In this document: piece by piece, positions 7,057 through 15,302 of the stretch
Position numbering within the stretch: position 1 is the first letter of the stretch
How the letters are laid out: every line of letters starts with the position of its first letter
Assembly: GCA_002315745.1 (NCBI GenBank)
Contig: DCID01000009.1
Span: 1 to 38,802 of the forward strand
Source of the DNA: Bacteroidales bacterium UBA1735
GTDB taxonomy: Bacteria > Bacteroidota > Bacteroidia > Bacteroidales > Paludibacteraceae
Length of the DNA: 38,802 nt
Direction: 5' to 3'
Notes under the pieces: generated by a model
Databases searched by the model: none
Told to the model about the DNA's origin: nothing
Seen by the model: the letters and a program-made list of their open reading frames with translations, nothing else
Position numbers and translations under genes: made by a program

Positions 7057-8862
7057 ATGATTAACATTTCTTTAGAGGACGGGAGTCACCGTTCGTGGGA
7101 CAGCGCGGAGGTTAAACACGCGTTTTGGCACACTTCTTCCCACTTGATGGCAGAAGCGTTGCAGGAACTTTATCCAGGTATTCAATTTGGTATTGGACCA
7201 GCCATCGAGAATGGCTTTTATTACGATGTTATGCCACCAGAAGGCACTGTTATTACCGATGCTTGCTTTGCTGATATCGAGAATAAGATGATGGAATTGC
7301 ACCAGAACAAAGAGGAACTTGTGAAACGTTCCATCTCGAAGGCCGATGCACTAAAACTCTTTGGTGAAAAGGGGCAAACTTATAAGTGTGAACTGATCAA
7401 TGATTTAGAGGAGGGTACAATTACCACCTATACACAGGGTAACTTTACAGATCTTTGTAAAGGTCCTCATATCGCATCCACCGAACCGATTAAGGCAGTG
7501 AAGATTCTCTCGGTTAGTGCCGCTTACTGGCGTGGTGATGAGAAACGTCCGATGATGACGCGTATCTATGGTATCACTTTTCCGAAGAAGTCGATGCTGG
7601 ATGAGTACCTCGCCCTTTTAGAGGAGGCTAAGAAACGTGACCACCGTAAGATTGGTAAGGAGTTAGATTTGTTTATGTTCTCCGACATGGTGGGTAAAGG
7701 ATTGCCTATTTGGCTTCCAAAGGGGACTGCCCTTCGTTTGCGTTTGGAAGATTTTCTTAAGAAGATTCAAAAACGCTATGGTTATCAGCAAGTGATTACG
7801 CCGCATATTGGCTCTAAACAACTCTATATCACTTCTGGGCACTGGGATCACTATGGTAAGGACTCTTTCCAGCCTATTACCACGCCCGAGGAAGGTGAAG
7901 TCTATATGCTTAAACCGATGAACTGCCCTCATCACTGTGCTATCTTTAAGAATAGTCCTCGTTCCTACAAGGATCTGCCTTTCCGGTGTGCAGAGTTTGG
8001 TACGGTTTATCGTTACGAGCAGAGTGGTGAGTTGCATGGTTTGACTCGTGTACGTTCGTTTACGCAGGATGATGCGCATATATTCTGCCGTCAAGATCAA
8101 GTTAAGCAGGAATTTATTCGTGTCATGGAGATTATCAATATCATCTTCAAATCGCTCAACTTTGAGAACTATGAGGCACAGATCTCGCTCCGTGACCCTA
8201 ATAACCATGAGAAGTACGTTGGTTCTGACGAAGTGTGGGAACAAGCTGAAAACGCTATCCGTGAGGCATGCCGCGAGATGAACCTGCCCGCTACCGAGCA
8301 GACGGGCGAAGCGGCTTTCTATGGTCCAAAATTGGACTTTATGGTTAAGGATGCTCTTGGTCGTCGTTGGCAATTGGGTACTATCCAAGTGGATTATAAC
8401 CTGCCTGAGCGTTTTGAACTTGAATACGTTGGTGAGGATAACCAGAAACATCGTCCTGTTATGATTCACCGTGCACCATTTGGTTCGATGGAACGTTTCG
8501 TGGCAGTGCTCATTGAGCATACTGCGGGTAAGTTCCCTCTTTGGCTCACTCCTGATCAGGCGGTTGTATTGCCTATCTCCGAGAAGAGTAACGATTACGC
8601 ATGGAAAGTTAAGGAACAACTGGAGCAGCAGGATGTACGTGTTATTGTGGATGACCGTGACGAGAAGATTGGTCGTAAGATCCGTGATAACGAATTGAAG
8701 AAGATTCCATTCATGCTTATTGTCGGCGAGAAAGAAGCCGAGCAAGGTCTCGTTTCTGTTCGTCAACAGGGAGCAGAAGAGAAGGGCCAGATGACCATTC
8801 AGGAGTTTGCTGACTTAGTCAATAAGACCGTCGACGACCAAATGAACGCCTATACTAAATAG
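7057..8862 (+). CDS. thrS: Threonyl-tRNA synthetase with a nearly absent TGS domain
   Basis: A 601-residue class II synthetase that charges tRNA-Thr. The editing domain is present: HTSSHLMAEALQ near residue 25 and the DLCKGPH motif. So are the catalytic core (MNCPHHCAIF zinc/motif region, RCAEFGTVYRYEQSGELHGL as motif 2, HRAPFGSMERF as motif 3) and the anticodon-binding domain (VVLPISEK, VIVDDRDEKIGRKIRD). The usual protein is about 640-650 residues because it starts with a TGS domain of about 60 residues. Here only MINISLEDGSHRSWDS precedes the conserved VKHAFWHTSSHL segment. An in-frame TAA lies 6 nt upstream of ATG 7057, so no longer start exists. The gene is followed by rnhB rather than the common infC-rpmI-rplT. 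Confidence 0.95.
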   Translation: MINISLEDGSHRSWDSAEVKHAFWHTSSHLMAEALQELYPGIQFGIGPAIENGFYYDVMPPEGTVITDACFADIENKMMELHQNKEELVKRSISKADALKLFGEKGQTYKCELINDLEEGTITTYTQGNFTDLCKGPHIASTEPIKAVKILSVSAAYWRGDEKRPMMTRIYGITFPKKSMLDEYLALLEEAKKRDHRKIGKELDLFMFSDMVGKGLPIWLPKGTALRLRLEDFLKKIQKRYGYQQVITPHIGSKQLYITSGHWDHYGKDSFQPITTPEEGEVYMLKPMNCPHHCAIFKNSPRSYKDLPFRCAEFGTVYRYEQSGELHGLTRVRSFTQDDAHIFCRQDQVKQEFIRVMEIINIIFKSLNFENYEAQISLRDPNNHEKYVGSDEVWEQAENAIREACREMNLPATEQTGEAAFYGPKLDFMVKDALGRRWQLGTIQVDYNLPERFELEYVGEDNQKHRPVMIHRAPFGSMERFVAVLIEHTAGKFPLWLTPDQAVVLPISEKSNDYAWKVKEQLEQQDVRVIVDDRDEKIGRKIRDNELKKIPFMLIVGEKEAEQGLVSVRQQGAEEKGQMTIQEFADLVNKTVDDQMNAYTK

Positions 8863-8898
8863 GTTGTCGTTGTCGTTATCGTTGTCGTTATCGTTAAC
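8863..8898. repeat. GTTGTC/GTTATC hexamer repeat between thrS and rnhB
   Basis: The whole spacer between the thrS stop and the rnhB start is made of GTTGTC and GTTATC hexamers. The first 29 nt (8863-8891) are identical to 31927-31955, at the mutS/TonB-receptor junction. The repeat is in frame with both genes but the thrS TAG ends translation before it. Confidence 0.9.
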
Positions 8899-9534
8899 GT
8901 GCTCAAACCATACTGCATACAAGGGGTTCTCGAAGCTGGCTGTGATGAAGCCGGACGAGGACCCCTTGCTGGTAGTGTATTTGCTGCTGCAGTCATCTTC
9001 AGGCCCCTATCTAACTTCCCTCCTAATAGAGAAGGACTTTCTAGGGAATATGACCTATGGGATAGGCTGAACGATAGTAAACAATTGACGGAGAAGGAAC
9101 GTTATGCCCTCCGTCCTCTTATCGAGCAGCATGCACTCGCGTGGGCAGTTGCGGAGGTGACTGCTGAGGAGATAGACCGCATCAATATCCTCAATGCTTC
9201 CATCTTAGGTATGCAGCGAGCATTGGCGCAACTTAAGGTTGTGCCAGAACACATCCTCGTTGATGGGAATAAATGGAAGCCGTATGTTCCCGAAGGAGGA
9301 TTGTTGGAGATTCCTGCTCAAACAGTAGTCCATGGTGATGCTACATATATGTCGATTGCGGCGGCATCTATTCTTGCTAAGACCTATCGAGACGATTATA
9401 TGCTGCGGTTGCACGAGCAGTATCCTATGTACCATTGGAATGAGAACAAGGGCTATCCCACTAAGGCGCATTACGAGGCCCTCAGTCAGTATGGCCCATC
9501 TCCTTTCCATCGCAAAACATTTCGATTACAATGA
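8899..9534 (+). CDS. rnhB: Ribonuclease HII
   Basis: A 211-residue type 2 RNase H that cuts RNA in RNA/DNA hybrids and removes single ribonucleotides from DNA. The N-terminal catalytic motif is EAGCDEAGRGPLAG (about residues 12-25). It is followed by LNDSKQLTEKER, the substrate segment ILVDGN, and SIAAASILAKTYRD, which carries the conserved Ala-Ser-Ile-Xaa-Ala-Lys helix. The start is GTG 8899; there is no in-frame ATG near it and the frame upstream is only the hexamer repeat. An insertion-like stretch (PNREGLSREYDLW) follows the first beta strands. The stop overlaps the next gene by 4 nt. Confidence 0.94.
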   Translation: MLKPYCIQGVLEAGCDEAGRGPLAGSVFAAAVIFRPLSNFPPNREGLSREYDLWDRLNDSKQLTEKERYALRPLIEQHALAWAVAEVTAEEIDRINILNASILGMQRALAQLKVVPEHILVDGNKWKPYVPEGGLLEIPAQTVVHGDATYMSIAAASILAKTYRDDYMLRLHEQYPMYHWNENKGYPTKAHYEALSQYGPSPFHRKTFRLQ

Positions 9535-10214
9535 AACAGATACTACAATTTTTAGCAGGATTGGCGGCGAACAATGACCGAGAGTGGTTTGAGGCGAATA
9601 AGGAGCGCTATCGCGCTTGTCAGGCTACGTTCGTAGATTTTACGGAGCAGTTCATTGCCCGACTGAGTGAGATAGATCCTGAGATAGCGGGACTGACACC
9701 ACGTGACTGCATCTGGCGTATCTACCGCGATGTGCGTTTTAGTGCCGACAAACGCCCCTACAAGGAGTGGTTCGGTACGTTCCCTGCTGCCAAGGGAGGT
9801 AAGAAATCGCAGCATGGCGGATACTATGTTCACTTGCAACCGGGGCATTGTATGGTAAGTGCAGGTATATGGAATCCGTGTCCAGACTTGCTTCGTGCCT
9901 TGCGACGCGAGATAGAGGCAAACTACGAGGAGGTGGAAGCGATTATGGCTAAGCCCGAGTGGAAACGATACTTTGATGATTTTGATACGGAGTGGATGCT
10001 TAAAAAAGTGCCCGCAGGGTTTGATCCGACTTTTGTCCATGCCGACTGGCTCAAACGTAAGTCGTTCACTTGCACCACGATGCTGACGGATGAGCAAGTT
10101 TGTGCGCCCGATTTCTTGGAGCAAGTGATGGCTCGCTGCCAAGCCGTTAAACCGATGAATGATTTTCTAAACTATACGTTCGAAGAATATGGAGAATTCC
10201 CATCTCGCTGTTGA
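9531..10214 (+). CDS. DUF2461 / TIGR02453 family protein
   Basis: A 227-residue cytosolic protein with the family landmarks: LAANNDREWFEANKERY near the N-terminus, IWRIYRDVRFSADKRPYKEWFG in the middle, GGYYVHLQPG, and a C-terminal LKRKSFTCTTMLTD segment. The biochemical role of this widespread family is not known, so none is assigned. The ATGA overlap with rnhB and the 26-nt overlap with the following hydrolase gene point to one transcript. No signal peptide or membrane segment is visible. Confidence 0.85.
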   Translation: MKQILQFLAGLAANNDREWFEANKERYRACQATFVDFTEQFIARLSEIDPEIAGLTPRDCIWRIYRDVRFSADKRPYKEWFGTFPAAKGGKKSQHGGYYVHLQPGHCMVSAGIWNPCPDLLRALRREIEANYEEVEAIMAKPEWKRYFDDFDTEWMLKKVPAGFDPTFVHADWLKRKSFTCTTMLTDEQVCAPDFLEQVMARCQAVKPMNDFLNYTFEEYGEFPSRC

Positions 10215-10761
10215 GACTTTTTACTTCAACCCGTATCGTGAGTGCACGTATGTCATCATGAATAGTTGTCAATGTATAATTATTGACCCAGGCATGTACA
10301 CGGATAAGGAGCAAGCGCGGTTACAGGCGTACTTGGATGCGCACAACCTGACCCCCACGGCGATACTCATTACCCATGCTCATCCCGACCATGTATGTGG
10401 GGTAGAGTACTTGACGCAGCGTTATCCGGACCTGCCCGTCTATGGTTTGGATACGCAAGTGTGTAACACCCCATTGCCCGAACGACTGAATTTGTTGGGC
10501 TTGTCCATCCAAATGATTTCGACCCCAGGGCACAAAGAAGATGCGGTCTGTTACTATATCGAATCGGAGCAGATAATCTTCACAGGCGATACGCTCTTTC
10601 AGGAATCGGTTGGTCGTACCGACCTGCCGGGAGGGGATATGAGTGCGCTCGTGCAATCGCTCCAGAAATTAGCGACTTTGCCGGACGCGACAAAGGTCTA
10701 TCCGGGGCATGGTTATCCTACGACTATTGGCCACGAAAAGCAGTTTAACCCATATATGTAA
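10189..10761 (+). CDS. Metallo-beta-lactamase-fold hydrolase (glyoxalase II-like)
   Basis: A 190-residue single-domain protein with the metal-binding motif THAHPDH (HxHxDH) near residue 64, a later TPGHKEDAVCYY histidine, the GDTLF aspartate motif near residue 127, and the C-terminal PGHGYPTTIGHEK histidines. This set gives a two-metal site as in glyoxalase II and related thioester hydrolases. It lacks the extra C-terminal helical domain of classical glyoxalase II, so the substrate is unknown. ATG 10189 lies inside the preceding gene; no later in-frame ATG fits the conserved start (ETFYFNPYRECTYVI). Confidence 0.88.
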   Translation: MENSHLAVETFYFNPYRECTYVIMNSCQCIIIDPGMYTDKEQARLQAYLDAHNLTPTAILITHAHPDHVCGVEYLTQRYPDLPVYGLDTQVCNTPLPERLNLLGLSIQMISTPGHKEDAVCYYIESEQIIFTGDTLFQESVGRTDLPGGDMSALVQSLQKLATLPDATKVYPGHGYPTTIGHEKQFNPYM

Positions 10762-10780
10762 GAAAAATTACACTTTTTTT
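10757..10780 (+). terminator. Short hairpin with T7 at the end of the thrS run
   Basis: TGTAA (10757-10761) pairs with TTACA (10768-10772), followed by C and seven T. It overlaps the hydrolase stop codon. The stem is only 5 bp and AT-rich, so this is a weak terminator candidate. Confidence 0.4.
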
Positions 10781-10799
10781 GCACTTTTTTGCGTGAAAG

Positions 10800-10831
10800 T
10801 TTGCATATATCAAAAAAATGTTGTACTTTTG
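10800..10831 (+). promoter_or_regulatory. Promoter for the rimP-nusA-infB run
   Basis: TTTG at 10800-10803, 20-nt spacer, TACTTTTG at 10824-10831. The spacer begins CATATATCAAAAAA, as in the promoters at 26732 and 38681. The leader to rimP is about 50 nt. Confidence 0.75.
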
Positions 10832-10847
10832 CAGCGTGATTTGATTG

Positions 10848-10869
10848 AAGGAGCCCGAAAAGGTTCCTT
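10848..10869 (+). other. Hairpin in the rimP leader
   Basis: AAGGAGCC (10848-10855) and GGTTCCTT (10862-10869) form an 8-bp stem with one G-U pair and a 6-nt CGAAAA loop, 15 nt before the rimP ATG. It has no long T-tract, so a translation or RNA-stability role is more likely than termination. Whether it is conserved is unknown. Confidence 0.5.
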
Positions 10870-10884
10870 TAGTGTTTAATAATT

Positions 10885-11301
10885 ATGATACAAAAAGAAC
10901 GAGTAAAACAATTAGCGGAGCAGTTCCTGCAAGGCAGCGACTATGAACTCCAGACGTTGGAGATAGATAAGGATAATAATATCCTCGTTGAGATAGACCG
11001 CCTCGGTGTGGTCGATGTGGACTATTGTGCAGAGTTGAATAGATACCTTAACGACAACCTTGACGACAATGACAACTATAGTCTGGAAGTGGGAAGCGTG
11101 AGTCTTACGGCGCCGTTTAAGACGAAGATACAGTATATGAAGAACCTCGGGCACAACGTGGTGGTGACCGATATGGAGGATAAGAAACATAGTGGACAAC
11201 TGATCTCGGTGGATGAAGAGACATTTATGATTGAAGCCAAGGAGACCATGACTTTCCGCTACGATGAAGTGAAAAAAACAATATATAATATAACATTTTA
11301 A
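10885..11301 (+). CDS. rimP: Ribosome assembly cofactor RimP
   Basis: A 138-residue protein placed directly before nusA and infB, the usual rimP position. The N-terminal domain contains the family pattern ILVEIDRLGVVDVDYCAELNRYL and the LEVGSVSLTAPFK segment (the Bacteroidetes version of the E/D-V-S-S-P-G-L motif). The C-terminal part is a small SH3-like barrel (HSGQLISVDEETFMIEAKE). RimP helps mature the 30S subunit. The protein is a little shorter than the typical 150 residues and has an acidic Asn/Asp stretch (NDNLDDNDNY) between the halves. The stop is 2 nt before the nusA ATG. Confidence 0.9.
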   Translation: MIQKERVKQLAEQFLQGSDYELQTLEIDKDNNILVEIDRLGVVDVDYCAELNRYLNDNLDDNDNYSLEVGSVSLTAPFKTKIQYMKNLGHNVVVTDMEDKKHSGQLISVDEETFMIEAKETMTFRYDEVKKTIYNITF

Positions 11302-11303
11302 AA

Positions 11304-12563
11304 ATGGCAACTAAATCGCAAGAGTCAATCAACTTGATTGACATTTTTAAGGAGTTTAACGACTTCAAAAACATTGACCGTCAAACGTTTATTAACGTAT
11401 TGGAGGATTCGTTCCGTAACGTGATCTCAAAGATGTATGGCTCAGATGCCAACTACGACGTGATCATTAACCCCGATAAGGGAGACTTGGAGATCTTCCG
11501 CAACCGTCTTGTTATGGAGGACGGGGATGTGGCTAACCCTGATACGCAGATTGAACTGAGTGAGGCCCGCAAGGTGGATGACGAGATTGAGATCGGTGAG
11601 GACTTTACCGATAAGGTAGAATTCTCCTCTTTCGGTCGTCGTATGATCCTCAACTTACGTCAGACTTTGGCAAGTAAGATCCTTGAGTTGCAAAAGGAGA
11701 ATCTATATCTCCGTTATTCCGATATGCTCGGACATGTAGTGAGTGGTGAGCTTTATCAGGTATGGAAGAAAGAGATGCTGCTCCTAGATGAGGATGGAAA
11801 CGAGTTGTACTTACCTAAACAGAATCAAATACCTACCGACTTCTACCGCAAGGGTGATACTGTTCGTGCCGTGGTGGTACAAGTAGATAATAAGAACCAG
11901 AACCCTAAGATCATTTTGAGTCGTACGAGTCCACTGTTCTTGCAGCGTCTGTTTGAGCAGGAAGTACCTGAGGTTCATGATGGTCTGATTGCTATTAAGA
12001 ACATCGCTCGTATCCCTGGTGAGCGTGCCAAAGTGGCAGTAGAGTCATTTGACGATCGTATTGATCCCGTAGGCGCGTGCGTAGGTATAAAAGGTGCACG
12101 TATTCATGGTATCGTGCGTGAGTTGCGCAATGAGAACATAGATGTGATCAATTATTCGTCCAATGCCAATCTTTATATCCAACGTGCATTGGCACCAGCT
12201 AAGATATCGTCTATGAAAGTGGACGAGGAGGCAAAGACCGCTGAGGTATATCTCAAGCCGGATGAGGTGAGCCTCGCTATCGGTAAGGGTGGATACAACA
12301 TCAAGTTGGCTTGCATGTTGACCGGTTATCAGATTGATGTTTATCGTGAGATGGCGGATGAGGATATTGAAGATATCTACCTCGACGAATTCAACGACGA
12401 GATAGATCAATGGGTACTCGATGCGTTCAAGCACATGGGCTTGGATACGGCTAAGGCAGTACTCAATACTCCTAAGGAAGAGTTGCTCAAGGGAACAGAC
12501 CTCGAGGAAGAGACCGTAGATGAGGTAATCAAAGTCCTTGCTGCGGAATTTGAAGGAGAATAA
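11304..12563 (+). CDS. nusA: Transcription termination/antitermination factor NusA
   Basis: A 419-residue NusA. Order of parts: N-terminal RNA-polymerase-binding domain (residues 1 to about 130), S1 domain (about 135-200, HVVSGELYQVWKKEM to PKIILSRTSP), and KH1 containing GACVGIKGARIHGIVRELRNENIDVI. KH2 follows with VSLAIGKGGYNIKLACMLTGYQIDV, then an acidic tail with a helix-hairpin-helix-like segment (GLDTAKAVLNTPKEELLKGTDLEEETVDEV). It binds RNA polymerase and nascent RNA and modulates pausing, termination and antitermination. Usual Bacteroidetes length. It sits between rimP and infB. Confidence 0.96.
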   Translation: MATKSQESINLIDIFKEFNDFKNIDRQTFINVLEDSFRNVISKMYGSDANYDVIINPDKGDLEIFRNRLVMEDGDVANPDTQIELSEARKVDDEIEIGEDFTDKVEFSSFGRRMILNLRQTLASKILELQKENLYLRYSDMLGHVVSGELYQVWKKEMLLLDEDGNELYLPKQNQIPTDFYRKGDTVRAVVVQVDNKNQNPKIILSRTSPLFLQRLFEQEVPEVHDGLIAIKNIARIPGERAKVAVESFDDRIDPVGACVGIKGARIHGIVRELRNENIDVINYSSNANLYIQRALAPAKISSMKVDEEAKTAEVYLKPDEVSLAIGKGGYNIKLACMLTGYQIDVYREMADEDIEDIYLDEFNDEIDQWVLDAFKHMGLDTAKAVLNTPKEELLKGTDLEEETVDEVIKVLAAEFEGE

Positions 12564-12602
12564 GAATGTAAAAATTGGAAAATGTGAAAATTTGAAAAGA
12601 AT
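12564..12602. repeat. AT-rich GAAAATTTG-like degenerate repeat between nusA and infB
   Basis: The 39-nt spacer is almost entirely a degenerate 8-10 nt repeat on the theme GAAAATTTG/GAAAATGTG. It has no hairpin and no promoter box; it looks like slippage-derived filler. Confidence 0.5.
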
Positions 12603-15302
12603 ATGGCAATTAAACTTATCAAAGCTTGTAAAGAACTAAACGTCGGGATGTCCACTGTCGCTGAATTCTGTGCAAAGCAGGGTAAGGATATCGCTGTCGA
12701 TCCCAATACGCGTATCGACGATGATCTCTATCTGCTGCTCGCCAAGGAATTTAATAAAGACATGGCTCTCAAACTGGAAGCAGAACAGCAGGCACAAGAA
12801 CGTCGTCAAGATCGCGATATGCTGCAAGGCGTCGCTGTGGAGGAACCGAAAAAACCTACACACATCGAAACCGAAGTACCTCAACCTAAAGTACTGGGTA
12901 AGATAGACCTGGATGCGGACAAGAAAGCGGCTGAAGATGCCAAGAAAGCTGCAGAAGAAGCTGCTGCCAAAAAGAAAGCAGCGGAGGAGGCAGCACGTCG
13001 TGAACAGGAGGCTAAACGTCAAGCGGAAGTCGCTAAAGCCGATGCTGATAAAAAAGCGCAACAGGCTGCTAAACAGCCAGAGCAACAGCAGGAGGCTAAG
13101 CAAGAGCCAAAGCCCGAGATATTCTCCCTTCATAAACCTCAACCTACCCAAGCACCCAAAGTGCTCGGAAAGATTGACTTGGAGAACATGAACCAAGCAA
13201 CTCATCCCGGTAAAAAATCTAAGGAGGAGAAAAAGAAAGAGCGTGAGGAACGCTTCCAACAACAACGGGAGGCGAACGCTCAGATGGCTGAGAAACGCAA
13301 ACGCGAGCGCATCAAACAAAACAAAGTGGACATCAACGATGCGCGCAACCAGAAAGGTAAACCCAATAAGAATAAGAAGCCTATTCGTGTCGAGGTAGAT
13401 GACGAGGAGGTACAGAAGCAGATTAAAGAGACCCTCAATCGTCTTCAGGCGCAGAAGGGTAAGACGGCTACTTCTAAGCACAAACGCGATCGTCGTGAGT
13501 TAGAACGCGAAAAACGTCAAGAGGAGCGTGCTGAAGAACAGGCACAATCTACCGTATTGAAACTCACCGAGTTTGTGACGGCGAACGACCTCGCCACGAT
13601 GATGAACGTGCCTGTAACCAAAGTTATTGGTACGTGTATGATGTTAGGTGTGATGGTTAGTATTAACCAACGACTCGATGCGGAGACTATTAACCTCGTA
13701 GCCGAGGAGTTTGGTTTTACCACCGAGTATGTCGCTGCCCATGTGACCGAAGAGATCAATGCGGACGAGGAGATCAACGAAGCCGATATCGAAGAGCGTT
13801 GCCCAATCGTAACCGTGATGGGTCACGTCGATCATGGTAAAACATCGCTGTTGGATCATATCCGTAATGCGAATGTGATCGCTGGTGAGGCGGGTGGTAT
13901 TACCCAGCACATTGGTGCATATAATGTGAAGTTGAAGAACGGTCGTCATATCACGTTCTTAGATACTCCTGGTCACGAGGCTTTTACGGCTATGCGTGCT
14001 CGTGGTGCTAAAGTAACGGATATAGCCATTATCATTGTGGCTGCTGATGACGCGGTGATGCCGCAGACTATTGAGGCTATCAATCACGCGCAAGCAGCGG
14101 GTGTACCGATGATCTTTGCGATTAACAAGTGTGATAAACCGGGTGCTAATCCAGATAAGATACGCGAACAACTCAGTAATATGAACATCCTCGTTGAGGA
14201 CTGGGGTGGTAAGTACCAATGCCAAGAGATCTCTGCCAAACAGGGTACGGGCGTATATGAATTGCTCGAGAAAGTGCTGCTGGAAGCCGAGATGTTGGAA
14301 CTCAAGGCTAACCCCAAACGTCGTGCGAAAGGTTCTATTATTGAGTCTTCGTTGGATAAAGGTCGTGGTTATGTGGCTACTGTACTTGTGGCAGATGGTA
14401 CACTCCATATGGGGGACATCGTTCTGGCGGGTATCTATCATGGTAAGATCAAAGCCATGTTCAACGAACGTGGACAGAAGATACAACAAGCGCTGCCAGG
14501 TGAGCCATGCCTTATCTTAGGTCTTAATGGTGCGCCACAGGCGGGTGATGAATTTAATGTGATGGCTACCGAACAGGAGGCACGTGATATTGCGAACAAA
14601 CGTGAGCAACTGCAGCGTGAGCAGTCTATCCGCACGAAGAAACATATTGGTTTGGATGAGATTGGTCGTCGTCTCGCTATTGGTGACTTTAAGGAGATTA
14701 ACCTCATTGTCAAGGGTGATGTGGATGGCTCGGTAGAAGCATTGACTGACTCACTCATCAAACTTTCGACGGAGAATATTCAAGTCAATGTGATCCACGG
14801 CGCAGTCGGCGCTATCTCTGATTCGGATGTGATGTTAGCTGCGGCTTCCAATGCCATCATCGTGGGCTTTAATGTTCGTCCTACGGGCACTGCACGTAAG
14901 ATGGCGGAGTCTGAGGAGGTGGATATACGTATCTACAGCATCATCTACGACGCAATAGAGGAACTCAAGTCTGCTATGGCAGGTATGTTGTCGCCTGATA
15001 TTAAGGAAGAGGTAACTGCTACACTCGAAGTGCTCCAAACGTTCCATATATCGAAAGTGGGAACGATTGCGGGCTGTATTGTGCGTGAAGGTAAAGCGAA
15101 GCGCGCCAATAAGTGCCGTGTCATTCGTGACGGTATTGTTATCCATACGGGCGAATTGAGTTCGCTTAAGCATGGTAAGGACGATATTAAGGAGATTGGT
15201 CTTAATCAGGAGTGCGGTTTGAGCATCAAGGCGTTTAATGATGTCGTTGAGGGCGATATGATCGAGACGTTTGAACAAGTTGAAGTTGCTAAGACCTTAT
15301 AA
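12603..15302 (+). CDS. infB: Translation initiation factor IF-2
   Basis: An 899-residue GTPase that brings initiator tRNA to the 30S subunit. It begins with the IF2 N-terminal domain (KLIKACKELNVGMSTVAEFC). Then comes a long low-complexity charged linker (about residues 55-310) rich in Lys, Glu, Ala and Gln with EEAAAKKKAAEEA-type repeats, a second IF2_N segment (TVLKLTEFVTANDLATMMNV) and the G domain. The G domain has G1 GHVDHGKTS (about residue 406), G3 DTPGHEAFTAMRARGA and G4 NKCDKPGANPD. Domains II-IV follow, including KGDVDGSVEALTDSL and TFHISKVGTIAGC. The size is typical for Bacteroidales. Its last codons overlap the start of the acyltransferase gene. Confidence 0.97.
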   Translation: MAIKLIKACKELNVGMSTVAEFCAKQGKDIAVDPNTRIDDDLYLLLAKEFNKDMALKLEAEQQAQERRQDRDMLQGVAVEEPKKPTHIETEVPQPKVLGKIDLDADKKAAEDAKKAAEEAAAKKKAAEEAARREQEAKRQAEVAKADADKKAQQAAKQPEQQQEAKQEPKPEIFSLHKPQPTQAPKVLGKIDLENMNQATHPGKKSKEEKKKEREERFQQQREANAQMAEKRKRERIKQNKVDINDARNQKGKPNKNKKPIRVEVDDEEVQKQIKETLNRLQAQKGKTATSKHKRDRRELEREKRQEERAEEQAQSTVLKLTEFVTANDLATMMNVPVTKVIGTCMMLGVMVSINQRLDAETINLVAEEFGFTTEYVAAHVTEEINADEEINEADIEERCPIVTVMGHVDHGKTSLLDHIRNANVIAGEAGGITQHIGAYNVKLKNGRHITFLDTPGHEAFTAMRARGAKVTDIAIIIVAADDAVMPQTIEAINHAQAAGVPMIFAINKCDKPGANPDKIREQLSNMNILVEDWGGKYQCQEISAKQGTGVYELLEKVLLEAEMLELKANPKRRAKGSIIESSLDKGRGYVATVLVADGTLHMGDIVLAGIYHGKIKAMFNERGQKIQQALPGEPCLILGLNGAPQAGDEFNVMATEQEARDIANKREQLQREQSIRTKKHIGLDEIGRRLAIGDFKEINLIVKGDVDGSVEALTDSLIKLSTENIQVNVIHGAVGAISDSDVMLAAASNAIIVGFNVRPTGTARKMAESEEVDIRIYSIIYDAIEELKSAMAGMLSPDIKEEVTATLEVLQTFHISKVGTIAGCIVREGKAKRANKCRVIRDGIVIHTGELSSLKHGKDDIKEIGLNQECGLSIKAFNDVVEGDMIETFEQVEVAKTL

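Noticed and set aside
7663..8766. 367-codon minus-strand frame opposite thrS
   Set aside because: The plus strand carries all ThrRS motifs; the antisense frame shows no recognisable domain.
8864..9070. Frame encoding a Ser-Leu repeat (MSLSLSLSLS) after thrS
   Set aside because: It is the hexamer repeat read in another frame, running into rnhB out of frame.
12636..13481. Long minus-strand frame opposite infB
   Set aside because: A Leu/Phe-rich shadow of the Lys/Glu/Ala-rich linker of IF-2; no start context or family match.
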